Notes: a model not told the origin generated them from the letters alone. Positions 9,440 through 18,509 are shown, numbered from the stretch's first letter. The stretch: DNA of 64,000 nt from Psychrobacter sp. JCM 18900 (GCF_904846625.1 NZ_CAJHBL010000001.1:124001-188000), one strand, 5' to 3'. A program made the numbers and translations.

Positions 9440-10207
9440 ATGAGAAAGTTTGTCATTAGCTTAGCCTCTGCAACCGACCGCAGAAAGCATATTGAATCAG
9501 AATTTGGTAAACATAACGTAAACTATGAATTCTTTGATGCTTTAACACCGGATGTTGCGAAACCTTATGCTGAACGTTTATCTTTAGACTTAGCATCTGC
9601 CAGTTTAACCTTAGGTGAAATAGCATGTATGATGAGTCACGTAGCAATTTGGGAAAAAATCATCAAAGAGAATTTAGCATACGCCACTATTTTTGAAGAT
9701 GATATTTATTTAGGTGACGATGCTGAGCCGTTACTCAATTGCGACAAGTGGATTAAATTTGACTGGCAGATCGTTAAAATTGAAGCTTTTGCCAAAAAAA
9801 CCTATTTATCAAAAGATACACATGCTGTCCTAGGTGGTAAGCGCTATGTAACTGAATTAAAAGGTAAAAATTTAGGCACGGCAGGCTATATACTATCTCT
9901 TCAAGGTGCCAAAGTATATCTAGACTATATCAAAAATAATAACTTACTACCTCTAGATAGTTTGATGTTTGATAATTTTATTATTAGTGGCTCTGAGGCA
10001 GTGCAACAGTTAGTACCTGCGTTATGTATCCAAGAAATGCTTTTACACAAGAATAACCCTTCTCTACCTAGTGCACTACTGACAGATCGTAAAGATCGAA
10101 TGAAACTAGAAAAGCAAAAAGGATTCGCTAAAGTACACAAAGAAGCTAGAAGATTAGTGACACAAGCTAAAAAAGCCCTTTTCGCGAAAGAAGTGCCTTT
10201 TAAATAA
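9440..10207 (+). CDS. GT25 family LOS glycosyltransferase (second, divergent paralogue)
   Basis: 255 aa, second GT25 enzyme directly after the first, with a 17-base gap. The motifs are FVISLASATDRRKHIESEF, GEIACMMSHVAIWEKI and the acidic ATIFEDDIYLG. Similarity to the preceding GT25 protein is limited to these motifs, so the pair is an old duplication or an independent recruitment rather than a recent copy. The C-terminus is Lys-rich. It probably adds a different hexose in the outer core. A TAGGA sequence lies upstream of the ATG at somewhat long spacing. Confidence 0.87.
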   Translation: MRKFVISLASATDRRKHIESEFGKHNVNYEFFDALTPDVAKPYAERLSLDLASASLTLGEIACMMSHVAIWEKIIKENLAYATIFEDDIYLGDDAEPLLNCDKWIKFDWQIVKIEAFAKKTYLSKDTHAVLGGKRYVTELKGKNLGTAGYILSLQGAKVYLDYIKNNNLLPLDSLMFDNFIISGSEAVQQLVPALCIQEMLLHKNNPSLPSALLTDRKDRMKLEKQKGFAKVHKEARRLVTQAKKALFAKEVPFK

Positions 10208-10267
10208 TTTTTTCGATATCGACTATAAATCATAGACAATAATTTCATTACGACGATCGAGTTTGCT

Positions 10268-11149
10268 ATGCCACCAACTATTTCTACAATAGATAATCAC
10301 CCTCAACCATCTGTTGCCATTCTATATATTGCAACTGGTCGGTACACTGTGTTTTGGGATTACTTCTATAAATCTGCTGAAAAATATTTACTACCGAATT
10401 GTGATAAACATTACGTTTTGTTCACAGATAATATAGAGTTATTGAATAAGCAGTCTGAGTATCTTAATGTTTCTATGATAAAACAGGAAGCCTTGCAATG
10501 GCCTTATATAGCATTAATGAGATATCAAATATTTTTAAATGCTCGTCAGTTTATTAGTTCTTTTGACTTTTCATTTTACTTTAATGGCAATACAGAATTT
10601 TTAGATACAATATTTCAAGAAGATTTACTACCATTAAAAGATCATGAAAAACTGACTCTTTATCTACAGCCACATGTATTTCATCGTCATAGAAGAAAGT
10701 ATCCTTATGACCGTAACCCTCAATCCCAAGCATATATCCCCTATAATCAAGGAAGGCATTATTTTGCTGGTGGTATTCTAGGCGGTAAAACAAATGCGTT
10801 TTTAGAGCTATGTGAGTTATTGAATGCACAAACAGAAACAGATCTGAAAAATAATATTATCGCTTTATGGCATGATGAGAGCTATTTAAATAAGTTTGCT
10901 CTGGGACGCGCAGATATTAAAATACTACCCCCGTACTTCACACGTGGTGAGCGTGAATACTGGAAGAAAACCTCTAAGTTAATGTTCTCTGATAAGTCCC
11001 ATTATCGTTTTGGCGGGCACTCATATCTCAGAGGTGAGACTAATAATAAGATTACTCAAGCTGAATGGAAAAAGAATAATGGCAGACGTAAAAGAAAACT
11101 CAAAACTCGATTCAGACAATATATCGCCTCGCTTTTTTTCAGACAGTAA
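10268..11149 (+). CDS. GT6 family glycosyltransferase (ABO histo-blood-group type, NxN form)
   Basis: 293 aa. It matches family GT6, the retaining alpha-1,3-Gal/GalNAc transferases that include the human ABO enzymes. Visible signatures are IALMRYQIF (residues 81-89), FYFNGNTEF with NGN at 106-108 in place of the DxD of animal enzymes, HYFAGGILGGK and ALWHDESYLNKF (199-210). The NxN substitution is the known hallmark of bacterial GT6 proteins, which work without a bound metal ion. It is soluble with no transmembrane stem, as expected for a bacterial member. It could place a terminal alpha-linked Gal or GalNAc on LOS and so create a blood-group-like epitope; donor and acceptor are inferred. The downstream gene overlaps its 3' end by 71 bases. 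Confidence 0.86.
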   Translation: MPPTISTIDNHPQPSVAILYIATGRYTVFWDYFYKSAEKYLLPNCDKHYVLFTDNIELLNKQSEYLNVSMIKQEALQWPYIALMRYQIFLNARQFISSFDFSFYFNGNTEFLDTIFQEDLLPLKDHEKLTLYLQPHVFHRHRRKYPYDRNPQSQAYIPYNQGRHYFAGGILGGKTNAFLELCELLNAQTETDLKNNIIALWHDESYLNKFALGRADIKILPPYFTRGEREYWKKTSKLMFSDKSHYRFGGHSYLRGETNNKITQAEWKKNNGRRKRKLKTRFRQYIASLFFRQ

Positions 11150-12104
11150 AGCGTATACAAGGTTAAAAAGAAAAAAGAAAAAACCCTATCGCTATCTTTA
11201 TAACGTAGTCACACCTAGAAGCAAGCGCAAAAATTTTGAAAAGAAAGCTGACTTCGAACAGCAAAACCAAGTTGCAAAGTGCTGGGCACAATTTATTGAG
11301 CTATATAACCATGGCAAGTTAATGACTTTTTCATTGCAGCCAAAAAAAGAATTTAAGAACGAAAAAATCATTTGGCAATACTGGGGGCAAGGTATTACTG
11401 AAAACCGTCTTCCTGAATCAGTTAAATTATACTTTAAGTCAGTAGACAAACATGCTGCTGACTATAAAATCATCCGTCTAGATGACAGCAATATCTACGA
11501 CTATCTAGATTTACCTGATTTTATTTGGGATAAAAAAACGTCTCCAGGTTTCAGACCAGCCTTCTTTGCTGATTTAGTGCGTCTTGCCTTGCTCGATGTT
11601 TATGGCGGTATTTGGTTAGATGCAACGATTTACCTCTCTGCACCTCTACCTGCCGTGCTGAAAAATAGTGGTTTCTTTATGTATCAACGTGCCGAAGATG
11701 CACGAGATAAAGAACAATGGAAAAAATTTAACAAGAGCTATTTTTCTTGGGAAAGTGACCATAAAATTAATGTATTAAATAGCGTTATCTTTGCTCGAAA
11801 AAATGATCCGGTTATTCATACCTGTTTAGACTTAATTTTAAATTTTTGGAAAACACAAGAATATATCCCTCATTATTTTTTCTTCCAGATTTTATTTGAT
11901 ACGCTTATAAAAGGCGAGCTTGCAGGATATCAATGCCCTATCATTGATGATACTAAACCTCATTTATTGGTTGCGTCACTAGACAAACCTTACAATGAAA
12001 CTGAATATCAAAATATTATCTCGCAAGCCAGTATACATAAAATGTCTTATGTGAAAGACATAAAGCCTAACTCGTATTATGAGTATCTATTGAAGAATAC
12101 TTGA
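11079..12104 (+). CDS. Capsular polysaccharide synthesis / GT32-like glycosyltransferase
   Basis: 341 aa. It has the features of the capsular polysaccharide synthesis family (PF05704, GT32-like): IIWQYWGQGI near residue 100, a DDSNIYDYLDLPDFIW segment and the catalytic block FADLVRLALLDVYGGIWLDA with a D-x-D-like acidic centre. The N-terminus is very basic (RLKRKKKKPYRY), which may favour membrane contact. I chose ATG 11079 because GGAAAAAG precedes it at good spacing; an ATG at 11010 is in frame but lies deeper in the GT6 gene. The resulting 71-base overlap with the GT6 gene suggests coupling. It probably adds an outer-core sugar. Confidence 0.83.
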   Translation: MADVKENSKLDSDNISPRFFSDSKAYTRLKRKKKKPYRYLYNVVTPRSKRKNFEKKADFEQQNQVAKCWAQFIELYNHGKLMTFSLQPKKEFKNEKIIWQYWGQGITENRLPESVKLYFKSVDKHAADYKIIRLDDSNIYDYLDLPDFIWDKKTSPGFRPAFFADLVRLALLDVYGGIWLDATIYLSAPLPAVLKNSGFFMYQRAEDARDKEQWKKFNKSYFSWESDHKINVLNSVIFARKNDPVIHTCLDLILNFWKTQEYIPHYFFFQILFDTLIKGELAGYQCPIIDDTKPHLLVASLDKPYNETEYQNIISQASIHKMSYVKDIKPNSYYEYLLKNT

Positions 12105-12296
12105 TATTAATAAATTAGAGCTTAACCTCAATAATAATATTTGTTGGTTAATCATTTATTAGTACTATTTTTGAGCTAACAAATAACTTCTACCAACGTT
12201 ATAACTGAAAGTCTAATATGTCATGATTAAACATCATATTTTATTGTTTCGTAAATATTCAAATCTCAGATACTGCAGTATAGGAAAAACATAACC

Positions 12297-12929
12297 ATGC
12301 TCTTAACCAAAAACCTCAAATTACTAGGACAAGGTACTCAGAAAATTGTATTTGAGCATCCAGTATATTCAGACAAAATAATAAAAATTATGAATCCGAA
12401 ACATGCTACTGCTGATGGTGCAAGGGCTAAGCAACATTATTTACGTGCACATCGCTCTCAAGGGATTTACAAACAGTTCCGTAGAGAGTTATTACAGTAT
12501 TTACAATTATGTAAAAACAGCTACGCTAAGCTTAATTATACTTTTCCTATCGAAACAGTTTACGGTATGATTGGAACAGACCAAGGGCTAGCACTAGTTA
12601 CTGAAAAGATAACCTCTCCTAATGGCTCAGTTGTGTCTGTGTATGATTTAGACGAAGATAATAGCTTTAATAAAAGTCATGCAGATGCTTTAGATAAATT
12701 TTTTAATGAATGCTGTAACTTACACGTTGTATTTGGTGAAGTAAATATTGCAGGTATCATGTATACAGAACAAAGACACGGTATTCCTGAGTTTGTACTA
12801 GTCGATGGTATTGGTGATAAGCTTCTGATTCCATTCAGATCCATGAGCAAAACAATCAATAGCCGTAATGTTAGAAAAGTCGAAGCAAAAATAAAGTCTA
12901 AAATTAAATATTATAATATCGGACAGTGA
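12297..12929 (+). CDS. YrbL-like (PhoP regulatory network) kinase-fold protein
   Basis: 210 aa, resembling the YrbL family (PF10707). It opens with a kinase-like glycine loop region (LLGQGTQKIVFEHP) and a Lys-containing strand (KIIKIMNP). It later has QFRRELLQYLQL, and ends with LVDGIGDKLLIPFRSMSKT followed by a basic helix, as in E. coli YrbL. At the expected catalytic loop the segment GEVNIAGIMY lacks the usual Asp and Asn, while the later VDG keeps a DFG-like Asp. It may therefore be a degenerate kinase. Its position as the last gene before the terminator, next to LOS transferases, hints at a role in LOS modification such as phosphorylation. That role is inference; the function of the family is not established. 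Confidence 0.7.
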   Translation: MLLTKNLKLLGQGTQKIVFEHPVYSDKIIKIMNPKHATADGARAKQHYLRAHRSQGIYKQFRRELLQYLQLCKNSYAKLNYTFPIETVYGMIGTDQGLALVTEKITSPNGSVVSVYDLDEDNSFNKSHADALDKFFNECCNLHVVFGEVNIAGIMYTEQRHGIPEFVLVDGIGDKLLIPFRSMSKTINSRNVRKVEAKIKSKIKYYNIGQ

Positions 12930-12971
12930 TATAAAAACAACGATTTATGGGCATGCTGATTTCTCTTTCAG

Positions 12972-13016
12972 AAAAAGAAAGCCAACACTATTAAATAGTG
13001 TTGGCTTTCTTTTTTA
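12972..13016. terminator. Bidirectional rho-independent terminator between LOS locus and ilvE
   Basis: Arms GCCAACACTATT and AATAGTGTTGGC form a 12-bp stem, extended by flanking A and T runs on both sides. The site can stop both the LOS transcript and the convergent ilvE transcript. Confidence 0.9.
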
Positions 13017-13036
13017 GCACCTTTTTAGATATTGTA

Positions 13037-13966
13037 TTAATCAATAAAGCTTAACCAGTCCATATATTTCTCGTTACGACCATGGACTACATCAAAGTAT
13101 AAGGTCTGTAGTTTTTCAGTCAACTCACCGCGGCCACCATTACCGATGATACGATCGTCATATTCACGAATAGGCGTCACTTCAGCAGCAGTACCTGTCA
13201 TAAATATCTCGTCAGCCAAGTAAAACTCATCACGAGTTATACGGCGTTCGATAACATTGATACCTAGGTCAGCCGCGAACTGTAAGATAGTACGACGGGT
13301 AATACCGTCTAATGCTCCACCTGATAGGTCTGGCGTATGTAGCTCACCATTTTTTACCAAAAATAAGTTCTCGCCTGCGCCCTGACATACAAACCCTTGT
13401 GGATCCATCAAGATAGCTTCGTCATAGCCATTACGCGTCACTTCTTGGTTGGCCATGATAGACACAGGATAGTTACTAGAGGCCTTAGCCTTACACATAG
13501 TCACATTTGGCATGTGATGCGTATAAGATGACGTTTTTACACGGATACCGTTTTTGATGCCTTCTTCACCAAGATAAGCACCCCAATGCCAAGCAGCAAC
13601 CATTGCATTGATGCTGTTATCACGTGAAGACAGGCCAAGTTTTTCTGCACCTACCCAAATGAGCGGACGAATATAAGCTTCTGCCAAGTTGTTTTGCTTG
13701 ACCACATCCTTATGTGCTTGCTCTAAAGTGGCAGCATCAAAAGGTACGTCCATTTGAAAGATTTTGGCTGAGCCAAGTAGACGTTCGGTATGTTCTTTTA
13801 AGCGGAAAATAGCAGTACGATTATCCGCTGTTTGGTAAGCTCGTACGCCTTCAAACACAGCCATGCCGTAATGCAAGCTATGTGTAAGCACATGAACTTT
13901 AGCATCTGGCTGTTCGATCATCGTGCCATTCATCCAAAGCTTACCATCTTGTGTTGCCATATTCAT
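13037..13966 (-). CDS. ilvE: Branched-chain amino acid aminotransferase
   Basis: 309 aa class IV PLP-dependent aminotransferase that interconverts Leu/Ile/Val with their 2-oxo acids. Family motifs are VHVLTHSLHYGMAVFEGVRAY at the N-terminus, CKAKASSNYPVS with the PLP-binding Lys, GAGENLF and FMTGTAAEVTPI for cofactor phosphate binding. The start follows AAGGACA at correct spacing. It is downstream of glnE on the same strand. With aspS it brackets the LOS cluster, the same arrangement as the outer-core locus of A. baumannii. Confidence 0.96.
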   Translation of the reverse strand: MNMATQDGKLWMNGTMIEQPDAKVHVLTHSLHYGMAVFEGVRAYQTADNRTAIFRLKEHTERLLGSAKIFQMDVPFDAATLEQAHKDVVKQNNLAEAYIRPLIWVGAEKLGLSSRDNSINAMVAAWHWGAYLGEEGIKNGIRVKTSSYTHHMPNVTMCKAKASSNYPVSIMANQEVTRNGYDEAILMDPQGFVCQGAGENLFLVKNGELHTPDLSGGALDGITRRTILQFAADLGINVIERRITRDEFYLADEIFMTGTAAEVTPIREYDDRIIGNGGRGELTEKLQTLYFDVVHGRNEKYMDWLSFID

Positions 13967-14329
13967 TTTATTGTCCTTATGCTAGCACTGACGTCTAACT
14001 TTTTTTAGGTAGGTTTTATTTAACAGTATTGATCAACATCGTATGATAACACCGCAGCGTCAATTTTTATTGCCTAAACAACAGCTTCATTATGACAAAT
14101 GACTGACAGTATTATGATGATGTGTGACCGATTATATCACTGGCCGTCTTGGCAAATGAAATCTTTTGGTTTGGCACTATATGGTTTTTAATTATATCGT
14201 TCCTAGCTACCGTTTCTATCCATAGTTTTTGTTCATAGCTTTTATTGATAGCTTTTATTCACAGTAACGCATGACAGTTTAAGCGTCTCTTGGACTATCG
14301 GCAAGGCCTGAATCATACAAGTTACGATA
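13967..14329. other. glnE-ilvE intergenic region with a short tandem repeat
   Basis: About 360 bases. It holds the presumed ilvE promoter on the minus strand and three imperfect 13-nt units of the type ATAGCTTTTATTS at 14222-14260. No ORF or RNA gene is evident. Confidence 0.55.
14222..14260. repeat. Three 13-bp tandem units
   Basis: Units start at 14222, 14235 and 14248; the second and third differ by one base and the first by three to four. It is a likely slippage array without known function. Confidence 0.75.
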
Positions 14330-17194
14330 TTACTCGTCATCTGTCTCCACGCCCATGAGATGCTGCCACTGTGACTGTACTAACGCTCGCGTCTCCTGCC
14401 ACAATGACTCATCAACGAGCAAAGACTGCTCTGATAGAGCTAACTGATGCGTGGCAGCACGAATCCTTAGATAGGCATCGGTCAAATCCTGACAGACTTG
14501 GTCATCCCAAATACCAAGCAAAGCAACTTCTGCAAAAATTCGCACATTATCGCTCCACTTGGTCAAACTTGGATATTCATGTGAGTAAGCCAATACGGCA
14601 AACTGTGCTAAGAACTCAATGTCTACAATCCCGCCTGCATCTTGTTTAAGATGAAACTTGCCCGCTTCCTGTTGCCATTGACTTGTGCCTAGATGCTTTT
14701 GCATTTTGATACGCATGCTGGTGACTTCACTACGTACTTGATCCAGTGTCCGTGGCAACGACAAGACATCGCGGCGAATATCACAAAAGCGTGCAGTGAC
14801 TCGTCTGTCTCCGCAAATCGCACGAGCACGTACCAACGCTTGATGCTCCCATGACCATGCTTTATCCATCTGATAGGTTTCAAACGCATGACAAGACACC
14901 ACCATCATGCCAGCATTTCCTGAAGGCCGCAGACGCATATCAATCTCATAGGCACGGCCATCACGGGTTTGAGTATTGAGATAATTCATCAGTTTTTGTA
15001 CAAGACGCGCGGCAAATTTCATACCACTGACTGATTTTTCACCAGTGGTCATGCCTTGCTCTTTTATCTTGTGTAAAAATACCAAGTCCAAATCTGAAGA
15101 ATACGACAACTCTAAGCCACCAAGCTTGCCATAACCGATAATTGCAAAGCCGCAGTCCGCTTCAGTGACTGGGTCGCCATCTTGGCCAATAGGATACCCA
15201 TAACGGTTAACAATCTCTGCAAAAGCGCGCTCTAATGCTGCTTCTAGTACGACTTCAGCGATATAAGTCAATGAATCCGATACTTTCATAATCGGGCGTT
15301 CAGCCAATACATCACTAGCAGCAACCGCCAACACCTGATTCTTTTTGAACAGGCGTAGGACGCTTAAAAGCTCTTCTTCATCGTTTGGCTCGACGCGTAG
15401 TAATTGTTGGCGCACGATATCACGTAGCTCACGCTTATCTGGCAGATGGCGATAACGCTGCTGCAAAAATGTGTCTAATAATACAGGATACTGAGCCAAC
15501 TCTTTTGCGATCCATGGGCTAGCAGATAGCATTGGAATCAGCTCAATCGTTGCATTAGGGTTTTCAGCAATCATGACCAAGTAGATAGAACGGCGACAAA
15601 TCGCTTCAAGCAGTGAGATCAATCTTGGTAAAGCAGTATTGGCAAGTTGCTGCTGTTCTTGATGCGCTAACAACGCATGGACAATGACAGGATATGCGTC
15701 GTCTAAACGCTCTCTGGCTTCATCACTTAAATTAGCCACCATTTTTGATTGCCAAAAATTCTGTAGTACCTCGCGATTTTCTTTTGTTAGCACTTCATTT
15801 AAACGGGCAATTTGCTCATCTAAGTGCTCTGGCTCTAGGTCAGTATCTTCGTTATCAGGTATTTGACGCTCAGTGACCATACGCTCAAACGGCACATTGA
15901 CACTCTCGCGATGACGATTAAGCTGATCTAATAAGGCATGCCAGTTTTCAAAATTCAGCGTCACTGCTAGATTATGTTGCCATTGCTCATCGTGTGGTAA
16001 GCGCTGGGTCTGCTGATCATTAATCGCTTGAATAGCATGCTCCAGCCGGCGTAAGAACCGATACGCGGCCTGTAGCTGCTCATAAGTTGAATGCTCCAGA
16101 TAGCCAAGCTCACATAATACTTGCATCGCTTGCAAGCAAGGTTTGATTTGCAGCTGTGGATGCCGGCCACCATAGATAAGCTGAAAGGCCTGTACGATAA
16201 ACTCAATATCTCTGATACCGCCCGCGCCAAGCTTGATATTGTCCAAGTCTTCACGCTGTGCAACTTGGTTTTGAATAAGAGACTTCATCTCTCTCAATGC
16301 CGAAAACGCACTGTAGTCCACGTAATAACGAAAGACAAATGGCTTAATCAGCGATTGTATCTCTTCATAAAACGGCTGGTCTATTTGTCCGACTACGCGC
16401 GCTTTTAACCAAGCAAAACGCTCCCATGCACGCCCATGCATCGTAAAGTATTTTTGCAATGCAGACAGATGAATGGCCAAATCACTTCCATCACCCCATG
16501 GACGTAAGCGCATATCTACTCGAAAGACAAAACCATCAGCGGTCTTGTTATCAAGCAGTTTAATAATGCCTTGACCCAATCGAGTCATAAAGCGTTTGTT
16601 ATCTATGCTACGTGTGCCTTTTGCTTTACTGCCATTGGTCTCGCCGCGTGCTTGATGTACAAAGATTAAGTCAATATCACTTGATAAATTCAGCTCTTGC
16701 GCACCAAGTTTACCCATGGCCATGATTGCCATATCATCAATCTGTACATTGCCTTGTTCATTGATAAAGGTCGGCTCGCCATATTTAGCAACCAAGTGCT
16801 GATAAGTGTAATCTTTAGCAAAAGAGATACAGCCATCTGCAAACTCAGACAACTCATCGGTCAGCTGCTCTAGACTGATCGTCTGCAAGGCATCTTGCCA
16901 AATCCAGCGCATCATTAGTAGCGTGCGCAAGTGACGCAGACCACTCATGACCTTGATTTCATCAGCGAGTTGATAGTTCTCATCTAACGTATAATCTTGT
17001 ATCAGATCATCGATTTGCTGGCGGGTCAGCGTACTATTCAATGGATAGCTACGCAAAAACGTCTGACATGAAACGGTCCGACTTTCCCAAATTTGGTAAG
17101 CGAACTCGCTCGCTGTCTTCAGGACTTGCAGTTGTTCTACGGTAGGCTGATAATCTGTACCATTGTTCACACGTGAGGGCATAGCAGGTAACAT
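14330..17194 (-). CDS. glnE: Bifunctional glutamine synthetase adenylyltransferase/deadenylase
   Basis: 954 aa, close to the 946 aa of E. coli GlnE. It contains two nucleotidyltransferase domains, each with a metal-binding acidic motif: SSDIDLIFVH in the N-terminal deadenylylase half and YSSDLDLVFLH in the C-terminal adenylylase half. GAGGIRDIEFIVQ and DAGGIVDIEFLAQ are the repeated follow-on motifs, and QDGDPVTEADCGFAIIGYGKLGG precedes the second site. It adds or removes AMP on glutamine synthetase according to PII status and so tunes nitrogen assimilation. AAGGAG lies upstream of the ATG at slightly long spacing. It is divergent from the tus genes and upstream of ilvE. Confidence 0.97.
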   Translation of the reverse strand: MLPAMPSRVNNGTDYQPTVEQLQVLKTASEFAYQIWESRTVSCQTFLRSYPLNSTLTRQQIDDLIQDYTLDENYQLADEIKVMSGLRHLRTLLMMRWIWQDALQTISLEQLTDELSEFADGCISFAKDYTYQHLVAKYGEPTFINEQGNVQIDDMAIMAMGKLGAQELNLSSDIDLIFVHQARGETNGSKAKGTRSIDNKRFMTRLGQGIIKLLDNKTADGFVFRVDMRLRPWGDGSDLAIHLSALQKYFTMHGRAWERFAWLKARVVGQIDQPFYEEIQSLIKPFVFRYYVDYSAFSALREMKSLIQNQVAQREDLDNIKLGAGGIRDIEFIVQAFQLIYGGRHPQLQIKPCLQAMQVLCELGYLEHSTYEQLQAAYRFLRRLEHAIQAINDQQTQRLPHDEQWQHNLAVTLNFENWHALLDQLNRHRESVNVPFERMVTERQIPDNEDTDLEPEHLDEQIARLNEVLTKENREVLQNFWQSKMVANLSDEARERLDDAYPVIVHALLAHQEQQQLANTALPRLISLLEAICRRSIYLVMIAENPNATIELIPMLSASPWIAKELAQYPVLLDTFLQQRYRHLPDKRELRDIVRQQLLRVEPNDEEELLSVLRLFKKNQVLAVAASDVLAERPIMKVSDSLTYIAEVVLEAALERAFAEIVNRYGYPIGQDGDPVTEADCGFAIIGYGKLGGLELSYSSDLDLVFLHKIKEQGMTTGEKSVSGMKFAARLVQKLMNYLNTQTRDGRAYEIDMRLRPSGNAGMMVVSCHAFETYQMDKAWSWEHQALVRARAICGDRRVTARFCDIRRDVLSLPRTLDQVRSEVTSMRIKMQKHLGTSQWQQEAGKFHLKQDAGGIVDIEFLAQFAVLAYSHEYPSLTKWSDNVRIFAEVALLGIWDDQVCQDLTDAYLRIRAATHQLALSEQSLLVDESLWQETRALVQSQWQHLMGVETDDE

Positions 17195-17602
17195 AGTGAC
17201 AAAAACTCCTTACATAGAATGGTAAGACTACGTGAACCTAGCTCATAAGTTTATTGTTTTTTCTTACGAGGCAGTCACAGCATCAAATAATAATACTCAG
17301 TGTGCCTACACTTGAGATAAAACCACGTTAAATAACAGTGACTCTATTTGGTTTGCGGCGCTTTATGTTAGCATAAACATCTTTGATAGAGACGACTCAC
17401 CTCTCTTTTATGACATAACGCTATTTGATGTGACAGTATGATCCGCTGTATGTCGCATTATCAGTATAAATTCTGTTTTCTGTCACGCAAATTTGCACAC
17501 AAGCACTATAATAATAACGACCAAATTACTTTATACAAAGCATTTATAGCAACTCGGCCATAATTTTTAAACTCTTATTTATAATATGTGATACTGCGCC
17601 TT
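17195..17602. other. Divergent promoter region glnE / tusD
   Basis: About 400 bases of AT-rich non-coding DNA between divergent genes. I see no ORF, RNA gene or clear repeat in it. Confidence 0.5.
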
Positions 17603-18064
17603 ATGACGACCACTACCCCGTTACTACTGATTACTGCTGACCCTAGCCACCCATTAGCACACTTGGCGTTACGCTATGCACGCGCTTACCTGAAGGGCGC
17701 AGCGAATAGTCATGATATTGATAACAATGACACTAATAATACAGGCAGCAGCGATAATGCTGCCTCTGAACAACCTCTGCTCAATGTCTTCTTTTATGGC
17801 GACTCGGCTCACATAGCCAATCGATTGCGTTGGCAGTCAGCCGATCAACTAGACTTGACCAAAGAATGGCAGTCATTGGCTGAGCAGTATCAATTCCCCC
17901 TGCCTGTCTGTGTCAGTACAGCCCTTAGCCGCGGCGTGAGTGATGTAGACAACAGTTCACGCCATCAGCTTGACGGTGCCAATCTTGCGACAGGGTTTAC
18001 GTTAGTGGGACTCAGTGAGCTTGCGATGATGATGCAGGATAACTGTCGTTTGATACAGTTTTGA
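17603..18064 (+). CDS. tusD: Sulfurtransferase TusD (DsrE family)
   Basis: 153 aa, TusD/DsrE-like subunit of the TusBCD sulfur relay that passes persulfide sulfur from TusA to TusE for 2-thiolation of U34 in tRNA by MnmA. The conserved active Cys is in LPVCVSTALSRGV, and LATGFTLVGLSELAMMMQ matches the TusD C-terminus. An insertion of about 25 Asn/Asp/Ser-rich residues (about 41-62) makes it longer than E. coli TusD (128 aa). ATG 17603 is preferred; an in-frame GTG lies five codons upstream and neither has a good Shine-Dalgarno. It is first of the tusDCBE run. Confidence 0.88.
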   Translation: MTTTTPLLLITADPSHPLAHLALRYARAYLKGAANSHDIDNNDTNNTGSSDNAASEQPLLNVFFYGDSAHIANRLRWQSADQLDLTKEWQSLAEQYQFPLPVCVSTALSRGVSDVDNSSRHQLDGANLATGFTLVGLSELAMMMQDNCRLIQF

Positions 18065-18131
18065 TAGCATGTCGTTTGATAGTTTGTCTATTAACATCAC
18101 TGGTAGCGGTAACTATTTTTAGGAATACATA

Positions 18132-18455
18132 ATGAGATTATTAATTCAACTGCACACGCCCACTGAAGCAGCAAGCTACGAAGGTTGTGCGCTTGCGCTA
18201 ACTCTAGCGACATTTGGTCATGAGGTGCAATTGTTCTTAGATGCGCCGGTCTTTGGCCTATTGATGCAATCTGACTCGCGGCTGCATGGCATGATTCAGT
18301 CACTTGAGCTTTACGATATGCCCGCAGCTTGGCTACCTGATGATGTCTTTAGTGGCTGGGTCACTGGTATGTTGCCGACAGATCTGGCATCACAGCTCAC
18401 ACTCGTGCCAGAGGTCATCAACTCACAAAACTTTGAGCAGATACTTACCTTTTAA
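18132..18455 (+). CDS. tusC: Sulfurtransferase subunit TusC (DsrF family)
   Basis: 107 aa DsrE/F-like protein, the TusC position in the relay. It has the fold-typical N-terminus MRLLIQLHTPTEAASYEGCALALTLA-type strand and helix and a VQLFLDAPVFGLL strand. TAGGAATACATA precedes the ATG. The gene follows tusD by 67 bases and is followed by tusB, so the identification rests on both sequence and order. It forms the TusBCD hetero-hexamer. Confidence 0.83.
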   Translation: MRLLIQLHTPTEAASYEGCALALTLATFGHEVQLFLDAPVFGLLMQSDSRLHGMIQSLELYDMPAAWLPDDVFSGWVTGMLPTDLASQLTLVPEVINSQNFEQILTF

Positions 18456-18509
18456 GACGCTGTATAACTTAGATTTATAAAATAATAAAGCACGTAATCG
18501 GACACCTTT

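Noticed and set aside
14222..14260. Short repeat array considered as a CRISPR
   Set aside because: Units are 13 bp, directly adjacent without spacers, and there are only three of them; no cas genes are present.
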